A DNA stretch of 64,000 bases from positions 2,294,001-2,358,000 of the forward strand of contig JANATF010000003.1 in the NCBI GenBank assembly GCA_029449245.1, read 5' to 3'. Position 1 is the first letter of the stretch. Each line of letters starts with the position of its first letter. Of the stretch, positions 12,042 to 23,384 are shown one piece after another. This DNA comes from Mortierella alpina (taxonomy: Eukaryota > Mortierellomycota > Mortierellomycetes > Mortierellales > Mortierellaceae). Both the position numbers and the translations under genes were made by a program. Under the pieces are notes generated by a model. That model worked only from the letters and a program-made list of their open reading frames with translations, did not search any database and was not told where the DNA came from.

Positions 12042-15000
12042 CTATAGCTCATCGCCCGCTGTCTCAGGCGGCGGGTTGGCACTGGCGAACATGGCCTTCA
12101 AGTTCTCCGAGTCCCTCTGCTGTCGCTGCCGTTCGGCCTCAAGCGCACCGCCAGTCTTCCGGAGCTTGCTCGCACCGACAAACGTCGTCAACTCCTCTTC
12201 AAACTCGTCGATCCTGTTGGATAGCTCGATGTGTCGCAGCTTCTCCATCTGCGCCATGGCTTTCAGGCGCTTGTCTGAGTCGGGCGCGATCAGCTTGACC
12301 TCCTCCATAACGGTCTTGAGTCCCTCAAATCCTTCCTCGGGCAACGGCTGGAAAAGGAACTCTTTGGACTTGAGTCCCTGACCTCCGTTTTTGACTTGAA
12401 GTTCCATCACTTTCTTGAGGTTTCCAAGCGTTTGCAACAGCGAGCTGCGATCTTCCTTCAAGTCCTCCAGCAGGGCTTCCTGCTCCTTCAAAAACATCTG
12501 TTCTTTGACAATTGTCTGAAGTTCCACCTCCCAAGTCTTTTTCCAAGAGGGGCGCAGAGTCTGGATATAGTCCGAGAGTTCCTTGATCTCTTGCTCAACC
12601 TGCGCACATTGCTTGTCGACAAACGCCATAGAGATGTCACTGGGTCGTCCGCGCCTCTGGGTGACATTGACCTTCATGTCTTCAACCACATCCTGGAGCT
12701 CCTCGATCTTGTTTGTAAGATCCTCGGATTTCTTGTCCAGTTTGACCTTGCCGGTCTCAATAAACATTCTTGAGGATACCGGTGAGTCCAAGGCTTGTTT
12801 CCGGATTTGACTGGTATATCCCGCCAAATTTCCCAACATCGACTTTGTTTCCGTTTGGAGCTCAGTGTAGAGCTGTCGAACAACGCCCAGATCCCTGCGT
12901 AGTGTCTGGACCTCCTCCTGTTGTGCCTTGAGGTCTGCGGCAGAGAACTTTGGCAGCGTCGAGGATGGCGACATGGCGGGTGCAGTCTTGTGTCGGACGA
13001 GGACCCTTTGTACTACAGATCGGAGCGCTTGTGACCCTTCGGAATGCGTTGGTGTAGAGCCTCGCTCTGTCTGGTTACTCAAAACAACCGCCGCTGCAGC
13101 GGCTGCAACAGCAGTTTTATGGCGTGCCTGCTCCATGACTTCCTGTGACTTTTTGATGTCGAGGATTTCCTTGGTCAGAGCTGCGAACCCTTGGTCCATC
13201 TTGCGTTGGATATTCTCCAGATCTGCATAAGGTTGGACAATTGAGTGTTTGAGTTAGAGAAAGGCAGTAATGCATGTACCATCCATCCTTGGTGATAAAT
13301 TCACAAAGAATCAAAAATGTCCATACCATCAACATTGAGGGATAAGAACGCATGCTGTCTGACGTCCGCCAGCGACTCGAGTTCATAATGGATGTTGGTG
13401 TGGGGGTCCTTGACATAAATCGTTGGAAAGTCGTCCTGTCCCGGGTTATACTGGAACTTCTCCATGAAGAGCATGCGTAGTCCAGAATGCGTGAGTTCTC
13501 CCTCGAACCTTGTCTTTTTGACACTCTTTCCGACCTGTAGAAAGAGCGTCAGGCTGGACTCTACTGGGTCCAAGACTAGAGTTGGGATTAGCTGCAGGTC
13601 ATAACAACTTGACGTCCGTACTGTCTGGTCATTGCGATTTTCACACTTACTGACGGGCTCAGGCTGCACCGATGTGATACTTGCGAGAGGCTCCGGCCTT
13701 TCGCCTGGTTCAGATGTGGGCGCGGTCAACGGATCAAGTTCATCCGTGTCATTGAGGGTAACAATTGGCGCTTGGACGACAGGCTCAGTAGTATCAGAGG
13801 CGGTAGATTGGGTCGATTCTACTGCGGTTGTGTCTGGCTGCTGCTGAGCGTCGTCCATAGGTAATGGCGGCATGGGGGTTGTAGGAGGAAGAGGCATGGT
13901 CTGTAAACCTCCCAGTCTGCTAACTGTAGGGTGGCTCGGGTTGACGGGGAGCTGCTCTAGGACAGGACTTGAAAGTGTCGGGGGGAAATGGCCATAGGGT
14001 AAGGCGAGATGAGGACTTGTCATTGGCGATGACCCCTGCGATCCGTAACCTGGATAGGTGGCCATCAGATTGGAGTCCGAGAGAGGGTGCTGTCGTCTGG
14101 GCAATGCGGGGGGTGGGGTGTTCTGTTCCAGCAGAGTTGAGAAGCGCTGTGAGTGGCGTCTTGAGGAGGCGCGCCTGGTGATAGTATCGCTTTTGCGAAG
14201 CGAGGCAAGAGTCTCTTCATGAGACGGTCCATCTTTAGGCGAAAGCATAGACATCGCCGGGGTTGCAGCCCCCGTCATGGGCTGCATCCTGGACGAAGGA
14301 TGGGCTCCTACTGCACCAGCACTCAGCATATCTGCACCATCGGTCAATTCCTGAACTCTGCCGATACTCGGTTGACGCACGTGTGAGCCATTCATCCTGT
14401 TTGTTGCTGGATGTGTCACTGGGGTGGTTGCCAGTAGCGGCGAGTGCGAACGTGGAGGCGTCTGCGGTCCAGCGGCCTTGAGCTCGTTCTGATCCCGGAA
14501 TATGTTCTGCTTCTGTCGCAGCCCCTGCAGCAGTTTGATGATGATGCTTTTGATGTTGGGTAGGTACTGGTCCAAAGACACTGGCGAAGGCTCTTCGCCA
14601 AGCGCCATCTCTAGGCAGTTTCGCAAGTCGTCAGGGATGTGGGCAAGTTCACTAGCAGAGGGTGATAAATAGAGCAGGGTAGATTTAACAACATGTCCGA
14701 CAACATCGATAATAAGCATGTGCCTTTTTCCACACCACAGGGGTTCGCCCTCGGAGGGTTGTTTGAGGCGAAGAAGCAGAGGGTGTACCTTGTGTCGATG
14801 CCCACCTCGTGGAACGACTGACTAGCCAGGTTGAACTGCGTGGCAAGCTGCACAAATATGTCAGAGACCTGCTCCTCGGTCATTTTTCGGTTGGACCAAA
14901 GGGTGAGGCTCTCCAACAACTGCTTGGTTGCCACTAGGAGCTTAGTCACTGTAGCCTCAATGGGACTCTGCAGCATTGTACGGTAGAAAAAGGGCGTTAG

Positions 15001-15178
15001 TGCGGATGAGAAGGACTCAATCGGCAAGGTTGCAAAGTCGACAGCAGCAATGACATACGGAGCCTTGGTCAGTTTTTCTCCGCCGCGTTGTTGACGGCGT
15101 GTTGGATGGGTTCAGGTGAGGAGAACCTTGGTCGAAGGAGCGCCGAGGCTGCTCCTGAATCGGCTCCATGGTGTTCAT
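12042..15178 (-). CDS. BUD6: Actin-interacting polarity factor Bud6/Aip3
   Basis: Five exons on the minus strand: 15178-15059, 14967-14789, 14651-13651, 13575-13327, 13222-12042, all phases consistent, about 909 residues. Bud6 is a fungal polarisome component that binds G-actin and stimulates formins at sites of polarised growth. Recognisable are the N-terminal AIP3 segment (VTKLLVATKQLLESLTLW, then EEQVSDIFVQLATQFN, then IPDDLRNCLEMALGEEPSP and YLPNIKSIIIKLLQGLR), a long disordered Pro/Ser/Thr-rich middle, and the C-terminal coiled-coil core (about residues 460-900) beginning with LTLFLQVGKSVKKTRFEG. The C-terminal core binds actin and formin in yeast. The 75-nt intron at 13576-13650 could be read through in frame, so its removal is a judgement based on strong splice sites. 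Length is comparable to yeast Bud6 (788). Confidence 0.92.
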
Positions 15179-15612
15179 GGCGGGTTGGTGAGGGAGTGTA
15201 AGAAAAACGACGGATGTGGAGGCGATGACGGTTGCGTCAAGTGCTGAGAGAGAGAGATGAGTGCTGTGGAGAGTGCGGAATGTCGACAGATGGATGCAAA
15301 CGGCAATGAAAGAGTGCGGGTGGTAGGTAAGTGAGAGAGTGGGCGAGACGTGAATGAAAGAAGAGGTGCGTCAAAGACCTGAGACAGGGCAAGCAAAAAG
15401 CTATTTTTTTGAGGGGCGGGTGAGGTCTGTTCTACTGTCGCGCTTTGCACGCAGCAAATGAACCGAATTCCCATGCACACACATGCAGTATCGAAGGCGG
15501 CGATATGTCCTCTTTTGGATCCATCGCTGGCTCCGAGCACCGCCGCACAACATGATGTATATATACAGGCGTGATCGGTCGGGTTTTTTTACTTTTCTAA
15601 AGACACCTTCTT
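15179..15612. other. Intergenic region between BUD6 start and the FAR1-domain gene end
   Basis: Both neighbours are on the minus strand, so this holds the BUD6 promoter and the 3' flank of the next gene. A TATATATA-like stretch lies at 15556-15564, and purine-rich segments occur at 15180-15380. No gene is seen. Confidence 0.4.
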
Positions 15613-18116
15613 CTATTGCTGATCCGGAGCATAGAGGGCCTCTTGCTTGACTCGCTTACGAGGCGGTTCACTCAAAGCCAAGTCACTCCCCCCATCTTTC
15701 TCAACATCGCTGGGGTGGGTATGCACCGGTTGTTGGTGTTGCTGGTGTTGCTGTTGTTGCTGTTGTTGCTGTTGTTGCTGTTGTTGCTGTAGCTGCTGAA
15801 GCCTTTGTTGCTGTTGGAGAAGCTGCTGTGTGAAATTGGGCAGGGTGTTCAAACTGACAGCATCCAGCAAGTTCAAGGGAATTGGTGACGAGGTGGCGTT
15901 GGCGTTGGAAACAGAAGCAGTCGAACCAACATGGCCGCTACTCGCAGAGCCCGAGAGCGCGCTACTGCTGCCGGTAGGCTCTTGTAATGCATTCATGTTC
16001 AGAGCCGCGTTCACTGCAGCCTCCGTGTCCGCATTCACCTGTGCTTGGATCTGCGCTTGCTCCTCTGCTTGCCTCTGAGCCTCGGACTGATTGTTGTGCA
16101 CGCGTGCTGCTGCATCCAACAGCGTCTGTGTCTGAGATATGAGTGGGGACGAGTCCATGCTGCTGTTGTTGCTGGTCCCGTTACTCTGGCTGTGGTTATG
16201 CCCCAGCAATGTTCCGTTCGAGTCCAAAGCATGTATACCTTGATTCACATTAGCCAATGTCCCACTTTGCGTGCGGTGATGTCCAGCTCCCGAGTGGCTG
16301 GACTGTCGACTGTGTTGAAGGAAACTGCTCTGCAATGGCTCCACAGAAGGCGCCATATGGCCTTGGATGACGTTGCGAAGAGTCGGCACTGCTGTCAGGA
16401 GTGGGGAAGCTGTCGTCGACAGAGCTGACGGTGTTGAAGGCGCGGTTGGATTGGCCGATGGCGGAAGAGATGACACAACGGACGGAATAGCGGTCGAGAC
16501 TTGTGTTGATGGGGGCTGGCTTGTCATCATTGCTGCTGATCCGTCGCTTCCGGATCCTTGAATGGGTCCTGAGGCACTCGAGTCCTGCCTCCTATGTCCC
16601 CTCTCCCGTCCCCCGTTCAATTCCCCAGTATCTGCACGGTGCAGTTGCAAAAGCTCTGACGTCGAAGTGGTGCCTGGTAAATTGTGTGAAATTCCCTCCA
16701 TTGACGATGGACCCGCACGGCTGCTGGAGAGATTGTGGTGGCGGGCAAAGGATGACGGTGGGGGCGGCGGCGGTGCTTGCGCCTGTGGCTGTTGGATTGG
16801 CTGATGTGAATGCGGCTGTTCCTGGGTGTGTGATGTGCTAGGGTGATAATTGGCTGGTAGGCTTCCAACGACATCGGCAATGGCAGCTGCAGTCGCAGCT
16901 GCACTGGCTTCGGCATCGGCATGTCGGTTGCTGCCTACCGTTGGCACTTGATAGGTCTGTAGCGTTAACTGTAGTACATCCATCAGGGCCTTCATGGCGT
17001 CTGATTGAAGATCCCAAGGTATATGGCTCATCTGCGTTTTAAGGTCGTCCCAGGTGATGTCAGTTCGACCAATACTCTGGAGTGGACGGTGGATATCATG
17101 TGCATTGGCTCCTAATGCCGACATAACATCACTGGACAATGGGCCGAGGGCATTACTAGAAGGCTGAAGGCCCGCCGGTAGAGAAACCGAGGGCACTGTA
17201 GAAACTCGGTCTGAGCTGAGAATGGCTGCCTGAGGAAGGAAGGTCGTCATGTTGTAGTTGGATAGCTGTCGGCTCTCATCGAGGCTTGCCCCAACCTCGC
17301 CTTTGGATTCGCTGTTTTCCTTGTCATGATCCTTGCCTCTGCCTTTAGCAACATTGGTCTTTACGGGGCCACTGCTCTCGCTTGATAATGCTTGAGCGGC
17401 AGCGGCCGCTGACTTGGATGCCGAAGATCGGGCGCGAGAGGTTTGGGTGCGTGAGCTCGCAGACGCAGATATCTCGGGTTTAGGTACACTTGTTTGCCCA
17501 GACCGTAAGTCCTTTAGTGTCAACTTTGAAGGTCCCGCTGGCGCATCCTCGGGCAACGGTTGCAGGGGATGGTTGTGCTCCAGACTCAGCTTAGTGAATC
17601 TCCCACGTTTGCCATCCCGATTGCCGCGCTTTTTTGAAAAGCCGACCGAAATCATCCATGGACAGCCACACCGCTTTGTGCGAATGTTATAAGCCTCGGG
17701 TGTCTTTTTGGCGGTTCCTATGTACGACCCTTGTCTTTCGCACGCAAGATCTTTCTGAAAGCAGTGGAGAGTGTGGAAAAAGTTGTGTCAGCAAATCATG
17801 GGCGCTCATCACTCCGCCATGGTGGACACACAATACGCTGAACGGATTGGCTGGCTCACCTGTACAACATTTCCATGCTTGTCCTTGGTGGTCCGTTTCA
17901 CGATCACAACAGTGTTAACGCTGCGAGCATATCGCTCAGCAGCATGCTGCGCTGCTTCCAGCGACTCATATTCCTGTTCCTGGCTCGGAATCAAAATTTC
18001 ATCGTTCTGGGCTAACTCTCGCCGTGGCTCTACGGGAGCCAGGGGCTGTATGCTCTCCTGCAGCAGTCGCCGTTGTTCCTGCTCCTGAAGTTCATTAAAT
18101 TGGCGTTGGTGTTCTT

Positions 18117-18147
<31 letters not shown>

Positions 18148-18651
18148 GTGCTGTAGCAAAAACAGCTGGTGTTGCTGCTGGTGTTGCTGCTGTTGCTGGT
18201 GCTGCAGCAGCTGGCTTGTAGGGGTTGCGAGGCTAATCCCAAAATTTCCAGGTTGCACTTTTGGTACGTCGTCACTGTTAACAATGACACCTTCAGAGAT
18301 ATGGCTGGCCCCACCTTCTCCACCAGATGAACCCGCTCCTACCCCGCCACCGTCTCCAACGGATGCTGTCGACGGCTGACTTGACAGTGAAGAATGTGAG
18401 TGATGGCTTAATGTCTGATGGGGCTGTTGCTGATGTTGTTGTGTAGGCGGCGGAGGAGCGTGGGAGAGAACCTGGACCTGAGGCTGTGTGTTCACGCTAG
18501 CGCCGTGAGGATCTGACGTCATAGCAGACGGATGTGACTTGATAGACCCCCCTATATTACTGACAACCGCTGCTAGCATGCCTGATGTTCCTGTGCCGTT
18601 GCTAATGCTCGCCAGTATGCGATTGTTATCGCCCAGATCATTCTCAGCCAT
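15613..18651 (-). CDS. FAR1-type zinc-binding DNA-binding domain protein, polyQ-rich
   Basis: Two exons on the minus strand: 18651-17860 and 17754-15613, about 977 residues, joined across a 105-nt intron in phase 0. A FAR1/WRKY-GCM1-like module spans the intron at roughly residues 215-315: it begins YESLEAAQHAAERYARSV, continues KDLACERQGSY, then IRTKRCGCPWMISVGF, and ends LSLEHNHPL. This gives the Cys...Cys-x-Cys...His-x-His pattern of FAR1 domains. Everything else is low complexity: Gln/His runs before the domain, then a long Ser/Ala/Gln-rich tail with a polyQ run near 15740-15800 and a basic end (PPRKRVKQE), possibly a nuclear signal. No transposase catalytic core is seen, so it is more likely a transcription regulator than an active transposase. 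The start is the first ATG after an upstream GTG. Targets are unknown. Confidence 0.75.
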
Positions 18652-19295
18652 GATGGTATCGATGGGCACCGTGAGCGATGCAATTGTGACACTAGGGTGT
18701 ATCTAGCCCGACTACGGCGTTGAGAATGCAGTCCGTGGACAGTACTGTCGCGAGAGTGTCGATAGGCGCGTGTTGGTTGCCAGGCGTCAATGGGTTGAAC
18801 GGCGGCTAGACTGGTAGTGATGTAGGTAGCGGCAGAGAGGAGCAAGTAGAATCAATTAGCCATGTGCCCTTGAAGGGACGCCGCGCTGTCGACTTGTCAC
18901 CCGCACTTCACCCGGCAAAGAACATCCACTTCAAGCAAGAGGCGCTCGGTTCGCAATGCCCACGAGCCTCAGCGCAGCATGACCTGCTCCTCGGACCTAC
19001 CTTGATGATCTTCGGGCCGGTGCTCCTGCTGAATGCTGCCTTGTCTAGTCGTGCTTGCAATTGATTGCTGGCCTTGCGTGTTGAATGTTGAAGGAAAAGA
19101 CGTACAGGAAAAATTTGTACGGACTTTTCGGCAGAGTCCAAGCCACACGCTGTCGCTCTTGATGTGAGAAGGAGAGAGGTCTAAAGTTCTAACAGGAAAA
19201 AGGACCACAACTACCAGTGGCAATTCATAAGAAACGAGGAAGTTTGCCCACCATGCCATGCCAATACATATTCAAGTGATAATACGGGAAATTCT
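18652..19295. other. Promoter region of the FAR1-domain gene and TUP1 3' flank
   Basis: This is 644 nt between two minus-strand genes. No coding pattern, RNA gene or repeat stands out. Confidence 0.4.
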
Positions 19296-22103
19296 TTATT
19301 CTTGTGTGTTCTCGTAGCTCCACACGCGAGCGCGGGTGTCACCAGAACCAGTTGCAAAATATGTTCCTGCAGGACTCAATGCGACCGAGATAACTGCAAG
19401 AACAGACAGTATGGTAAGGTTAGTATCCTGACAGTGTAGATGGCAAAGAAATTGGAAAAAAGGATGGAAGCAAAGCACGCAACTTACCAGAGTTTTTATG
19501 GCCTTGTAGCATGAACTGGACTGCAGTCGAGTTTGGGTCCCAGAATTGCACACCCCGATCCTTGGACCCTGAGACAACCCACTTGCCATCTGGCGACACG
19601 GCCACTGAGAGGACAAAGTCTTTATGTCCGTTGAATGTGGCCTTGCACGTGCTTCCCCGCGATCCATTTCGTCCTGCAAGGTCGAGGTCCCATGCCTTGA
19701 GGGTGCGGTCCAAACTTCCTGAAACAAGCGTTTTGCCATCCGGTGCAAAAGCCACGCTGTATACAGAGTCCTTGTGACCTTCCAGTTTCTCCAGCAACTG
19801 TCCTGTAAGAGTGTCCCACACGCGGACCATCCGATCAAGAGATCCTGCGGCAACAAGGCGCCCGTCAGGAGAAATGGCAACCGAGGTGACGCCGGCATCC
19901 TTCATATCGGCATCGCCAACTGTCAAAACGAACACACACTTTCCGTTCTCCATGTCCCAGATACGCGCCGTCTGGTCTCCAGAGCCAGAGACAATGATTC
20001 GTCCATCCCTGGAAAAGTCGAGAGAATAAATGTCTTGCTCATGTCCCTTCAGAACCATGACAATCTTTTTTCGGATGATATCCCATATCTACAATTCAAG
20101 GGCGGCGTTAGACCAAACATATCGTTGGAAGCCTCAAGTTTGAGCATTGAAAAGCACAGTGACCCACCCTGATTTGCTTGTCTTCCGCCCCAGTTGCAAG
20201 GTATTTGCCATCCGGACTGAAACACACAGACCGAATATACAGGTCATCCCTCCCTGCACTTTCGTCCGCCAGCACGCTAATGAAGTGCCCAAAATCGCAT
20301 AGTCGTTAGTTGGAAATCCTCAACCATTGACGTCGTTGCTTGCTTCTTGTTAGTGCACTGTCCTAGTAAAGTATCCTACCAAACGGTTTGACCGGATTGA
20401 ATATCAATAATCTGGGCACTCCGATTGCATCCGGTGGCAAGGTATTTGCCGTCCGCACTGAATCGAACGCAGCACACAACGCTACATCGGTAGTAAGAAA
20501 ATACAACCTGTCAGTATAGATGGTACGACCTCATTTCGCCAATGCTGTTCCAGTGTTAATCGCACCTTGAATGGTCGATGGTGTGAACGAGGTCAACCTT
20601 CAATAGCTGCGGTACTTTGGGGTTCGAGCTATACAAGGTTTAAAAGAGGACATAAAGTCATCAGCCAGACAGCTCTCGGAGGTTCAACGTGGTTGCCACC
20701 CGTGATGATCAGTATACGCACATTGCAAACCAGTCGGATCCTTCACGCTTGAGCTGGGCGGGCACGTTTTCGGGATCATCGCTCCAGCTGGAAGAGCCGT
20801 TACCGGTTCTTGGTGTCCGAGATACTACTGTTGTTGGGGTCGAGGGAGTGGCGCCTGGTTTACGCTTGCTGGATGTCGGTGACTCTTCTTTTGCCTGCAC
20901 ATAAGCACCTCCCTGGATCACGAAAAGAGAAGTATCGACGATGACGATGGTCGTGTCAATTTCGATCTACATACTGCATACCATTTACTAGTTGCGTCGC
21001 CATACCTTCCCGGGCTTTGCAGGCTTCGAGTTCGGCTGTGGTGGAGCAGACGGGTTGGTGTAAGGTGCGCCTATTCCGGGAGGCATTTGACTTTGTGTGT
21101 TGGGATTACCGTGAGGATTTGGGGACATGTTGCCGTATCTGTTTCCAGGTGTTCCAGAAGGAGGGGCATCATTTTCAGTCTTGAAACGCGGACCTTCATT
21201 CTCCGTTTTGAACCTTTTTGACTGTGGCTGCCCTTGTTGAGGTGGCAAACCTCCGTTTCCATTCAAATACGGAGAATGAGGTGCGGGTCCACTTTGGGGC
21301 ACATTGGGTGCTGGTCCACCTGGACCATATCCCTGTTGCTGCTGCATGTGTTGTTGCTGCTGTTGCTGTTGCTGCTGCTGTTGATGGTGTTGCTGCTGGA
21401 GATGCTGCTGCTGCTGTTGTTGCTGTTGTTGCTGTATTTGTTGGTGGTGCTGCTGCGATGGGTCTGCCATCTGGGGAGGGGCAGCTAGCCCGGCGCCGCC
21501 AGCGCCTCCGCTGATGATGCCACCAAACAGGTTCGATTGGGGCTGGCCAATGTTCGGCGGCGGTGGCTGAGCATGTGAGTGCGCGTGAGGGGGTTGGACG
21601 GCTCCGCCACGCTGTTCTACTTCACGCCGTAACCGAACCACCTCTTCCTCCCACCTAATCAGAACCGACAACAATGCGCTCTTGACGTTAGCACCGAGTG
21701 TCGATAACGTGTGTCCAACAGAGATACGATGTGTTGCAAAAGAAGGGTCCTTCTTACATGTGGTACTGGCTCTTCATGGCATCATGTTTTCTCTCGAGCT
21801 CAAACATTGCTCTGCGGAAGGCGTCCATCTCCTGGATCTGACTGTTGACTGGTGACAATATCGAGAGTAAAGTTGGAAGATGAGATCAGTTCCAGCTCGT
21901 GAAACAAGCCTATTCCAGATAAGTGCGCTCGCCTCCAGTGACTAGCACGACGTACTTTTGTGTTCGCACTCGTCTCTCTGCGCTTTAGCAACCATAACCT
22001 CGTGGCTCAAACTCTCAAACTCCTGCTTGATCAGATCCATCCACTCGGGCACACCAGCACTACGACCAGGCACCATCGGGCGGTGATTGTAGATTCCAGA
22101 CAT
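19296..22103 (-). CDS. TUP1: General transcriptional co-repressor Tup1
   Basis: Nine exons on the minus strand: 22103-21956, 21848-21758, 21654-21006, 20912-20722, 20628-20566, 20481-20380, 20276-20168, 20088-19488, 19393-19296; 683 residues (yeast Tup1 is 713). Tup1 works with Cyc8/Ssn6 and is recruited by DNA-binding repressors to silence many genes. The N-terminal helix ([19 protein letters not shown] through [31 protein letters not shown]) is the tetramerisation region. It is followed by a Gln/Pro-rich spacer with polyQ near 21330-21440. The section [18 protein letters not shown] and [20 protein letters not shown] leads into seven WD40 repeats that fill the last ~310 residues, with repeats such as [15 protein letters not shown] and [12 protein letters not shown]. 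Each intron falls between or within blades with canonical sites. Confidence 0.95.
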
Positions 22104-23384
22104 GTCCACGTTGCACTCGATCTTGACGTAAGGTTTGACAGATGGTCAATGTTAAAACGCGCCTACGAAACGTCAACACAGAGTAAATGAGTTGATGAGT
22201 TAATAATTGAAGCTTTAATGACGTTAGGTGCCCTCGGCTATGCTGGGTGTTGATGACCACAAGCTATAAAAATAGAGGACGCGTGGCAGACCTGAGGACA
22301 GATGCGCTTTGACAACACCCTCAGCATGACGCGCAAAGACGCACAGGCTACTAGTTTGTTTTGCCTGATGTTGTAGCCAGTGGGTAAGGTGAACAAACAA
22401 ACAAACAAAAAAAAAACGGGGGGATGCGAAGCGACCAAGGCGTTTTTCATTGACAACAAGCAAGTGGTTGGGGTATGCAACAATTTGTGCGTGCCCATTG
22501 ACTGTGCGTAGAGGAAGGGAGGGGGTGCGGAACGACTGCTTGCAAAAGAACCAAAGAATATTCAGCGTCGAGGGTCGGATGTACCTGTGGATAGTGCTGT
22601 TGGATGCAGCTCTATGGCTTACCTGGGCGGTGACAAGAACGTAAGCGAGGGAGAGTAGAGGATGTCGCCCGACTTCGGAGAAATATGTCAAAGTAACAAT
22701 CAAAGAAAAGACAAAGCTTTGGCAATCACGAAGGCGGAGCGATGAAAGAGCACGCTGTTGAATGGATGGAATAGCGGAATACTGAATGTGTGAATCAGTG
22801 GAGAAATGCTAGATGGGGAGCAGGGAAGGGGTGAAGAGCAGAGCGAAAAGAGATGATGGACAGCAAAAGAGAGAGAAAAAGAGAGAGACGGAAAGAGAGA
22901 GCGAGGAGAGAGAAAAGGGGAAAAACTGCGAGCAGGACCAGGGGAATGGCTGTCTGTCATAGGAGAAAAGGCGCATTCCAGCAGTCCAACTCTGATTTTT
23001 TGTGTCTCACCAACAGCTCACTCGAACCGCACAGCCTGTTCCGAACGTCATCGGCGCTGCGCTTCACCTGCTGCCTCAAAAGCGGGGTGGCAGTCAGGAG
23101 ACCTGGGTCTGAATCAGCTCGACACCCGACGCAATGCCAGAGAGTCCCTGCAAGCCTCTCTTTGCGACGCGTTTCACGTCGTGAGTGGCAAGGGTGGCAA
23201 CGATACTCCAAAGGTCATAGTCCATTTGTGCTGCGATTTCATAGACAGCATGCTTCCCACACAACGCGTGCCAAATGAACTGGTGCTGTTGTGAGCCCGA
23301 TTTTTTATCGCAGTCGTTTCAGAACCGATAATGCAATATACTAAGCACAGAAACGAGCACAGTATCCCACAGTAGTTCACTCGC
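22104..23384. other. TUP1 upstream region
   Basis: This 1.28-kb region lies between the TUP1 start and the end of the RING gene. At 22850-22930 it is almost pure purine on the plus strand (GAGAGA-type), so the TUP1 sense strand is pyrimidine-rich there. Open frames on both strands look accidental. No other gene is supported. Confidence 0.45.

Noticed and set aside
13576-13650. In-frame retention of the 75-nt segment in BUD6
   Set aside because: It is bounded by GTAAGT and CTCTAG and removing it joins the conserved LTLFLQVG block cleanly, so it is treated as an intron; retention remains possible as an isoform.
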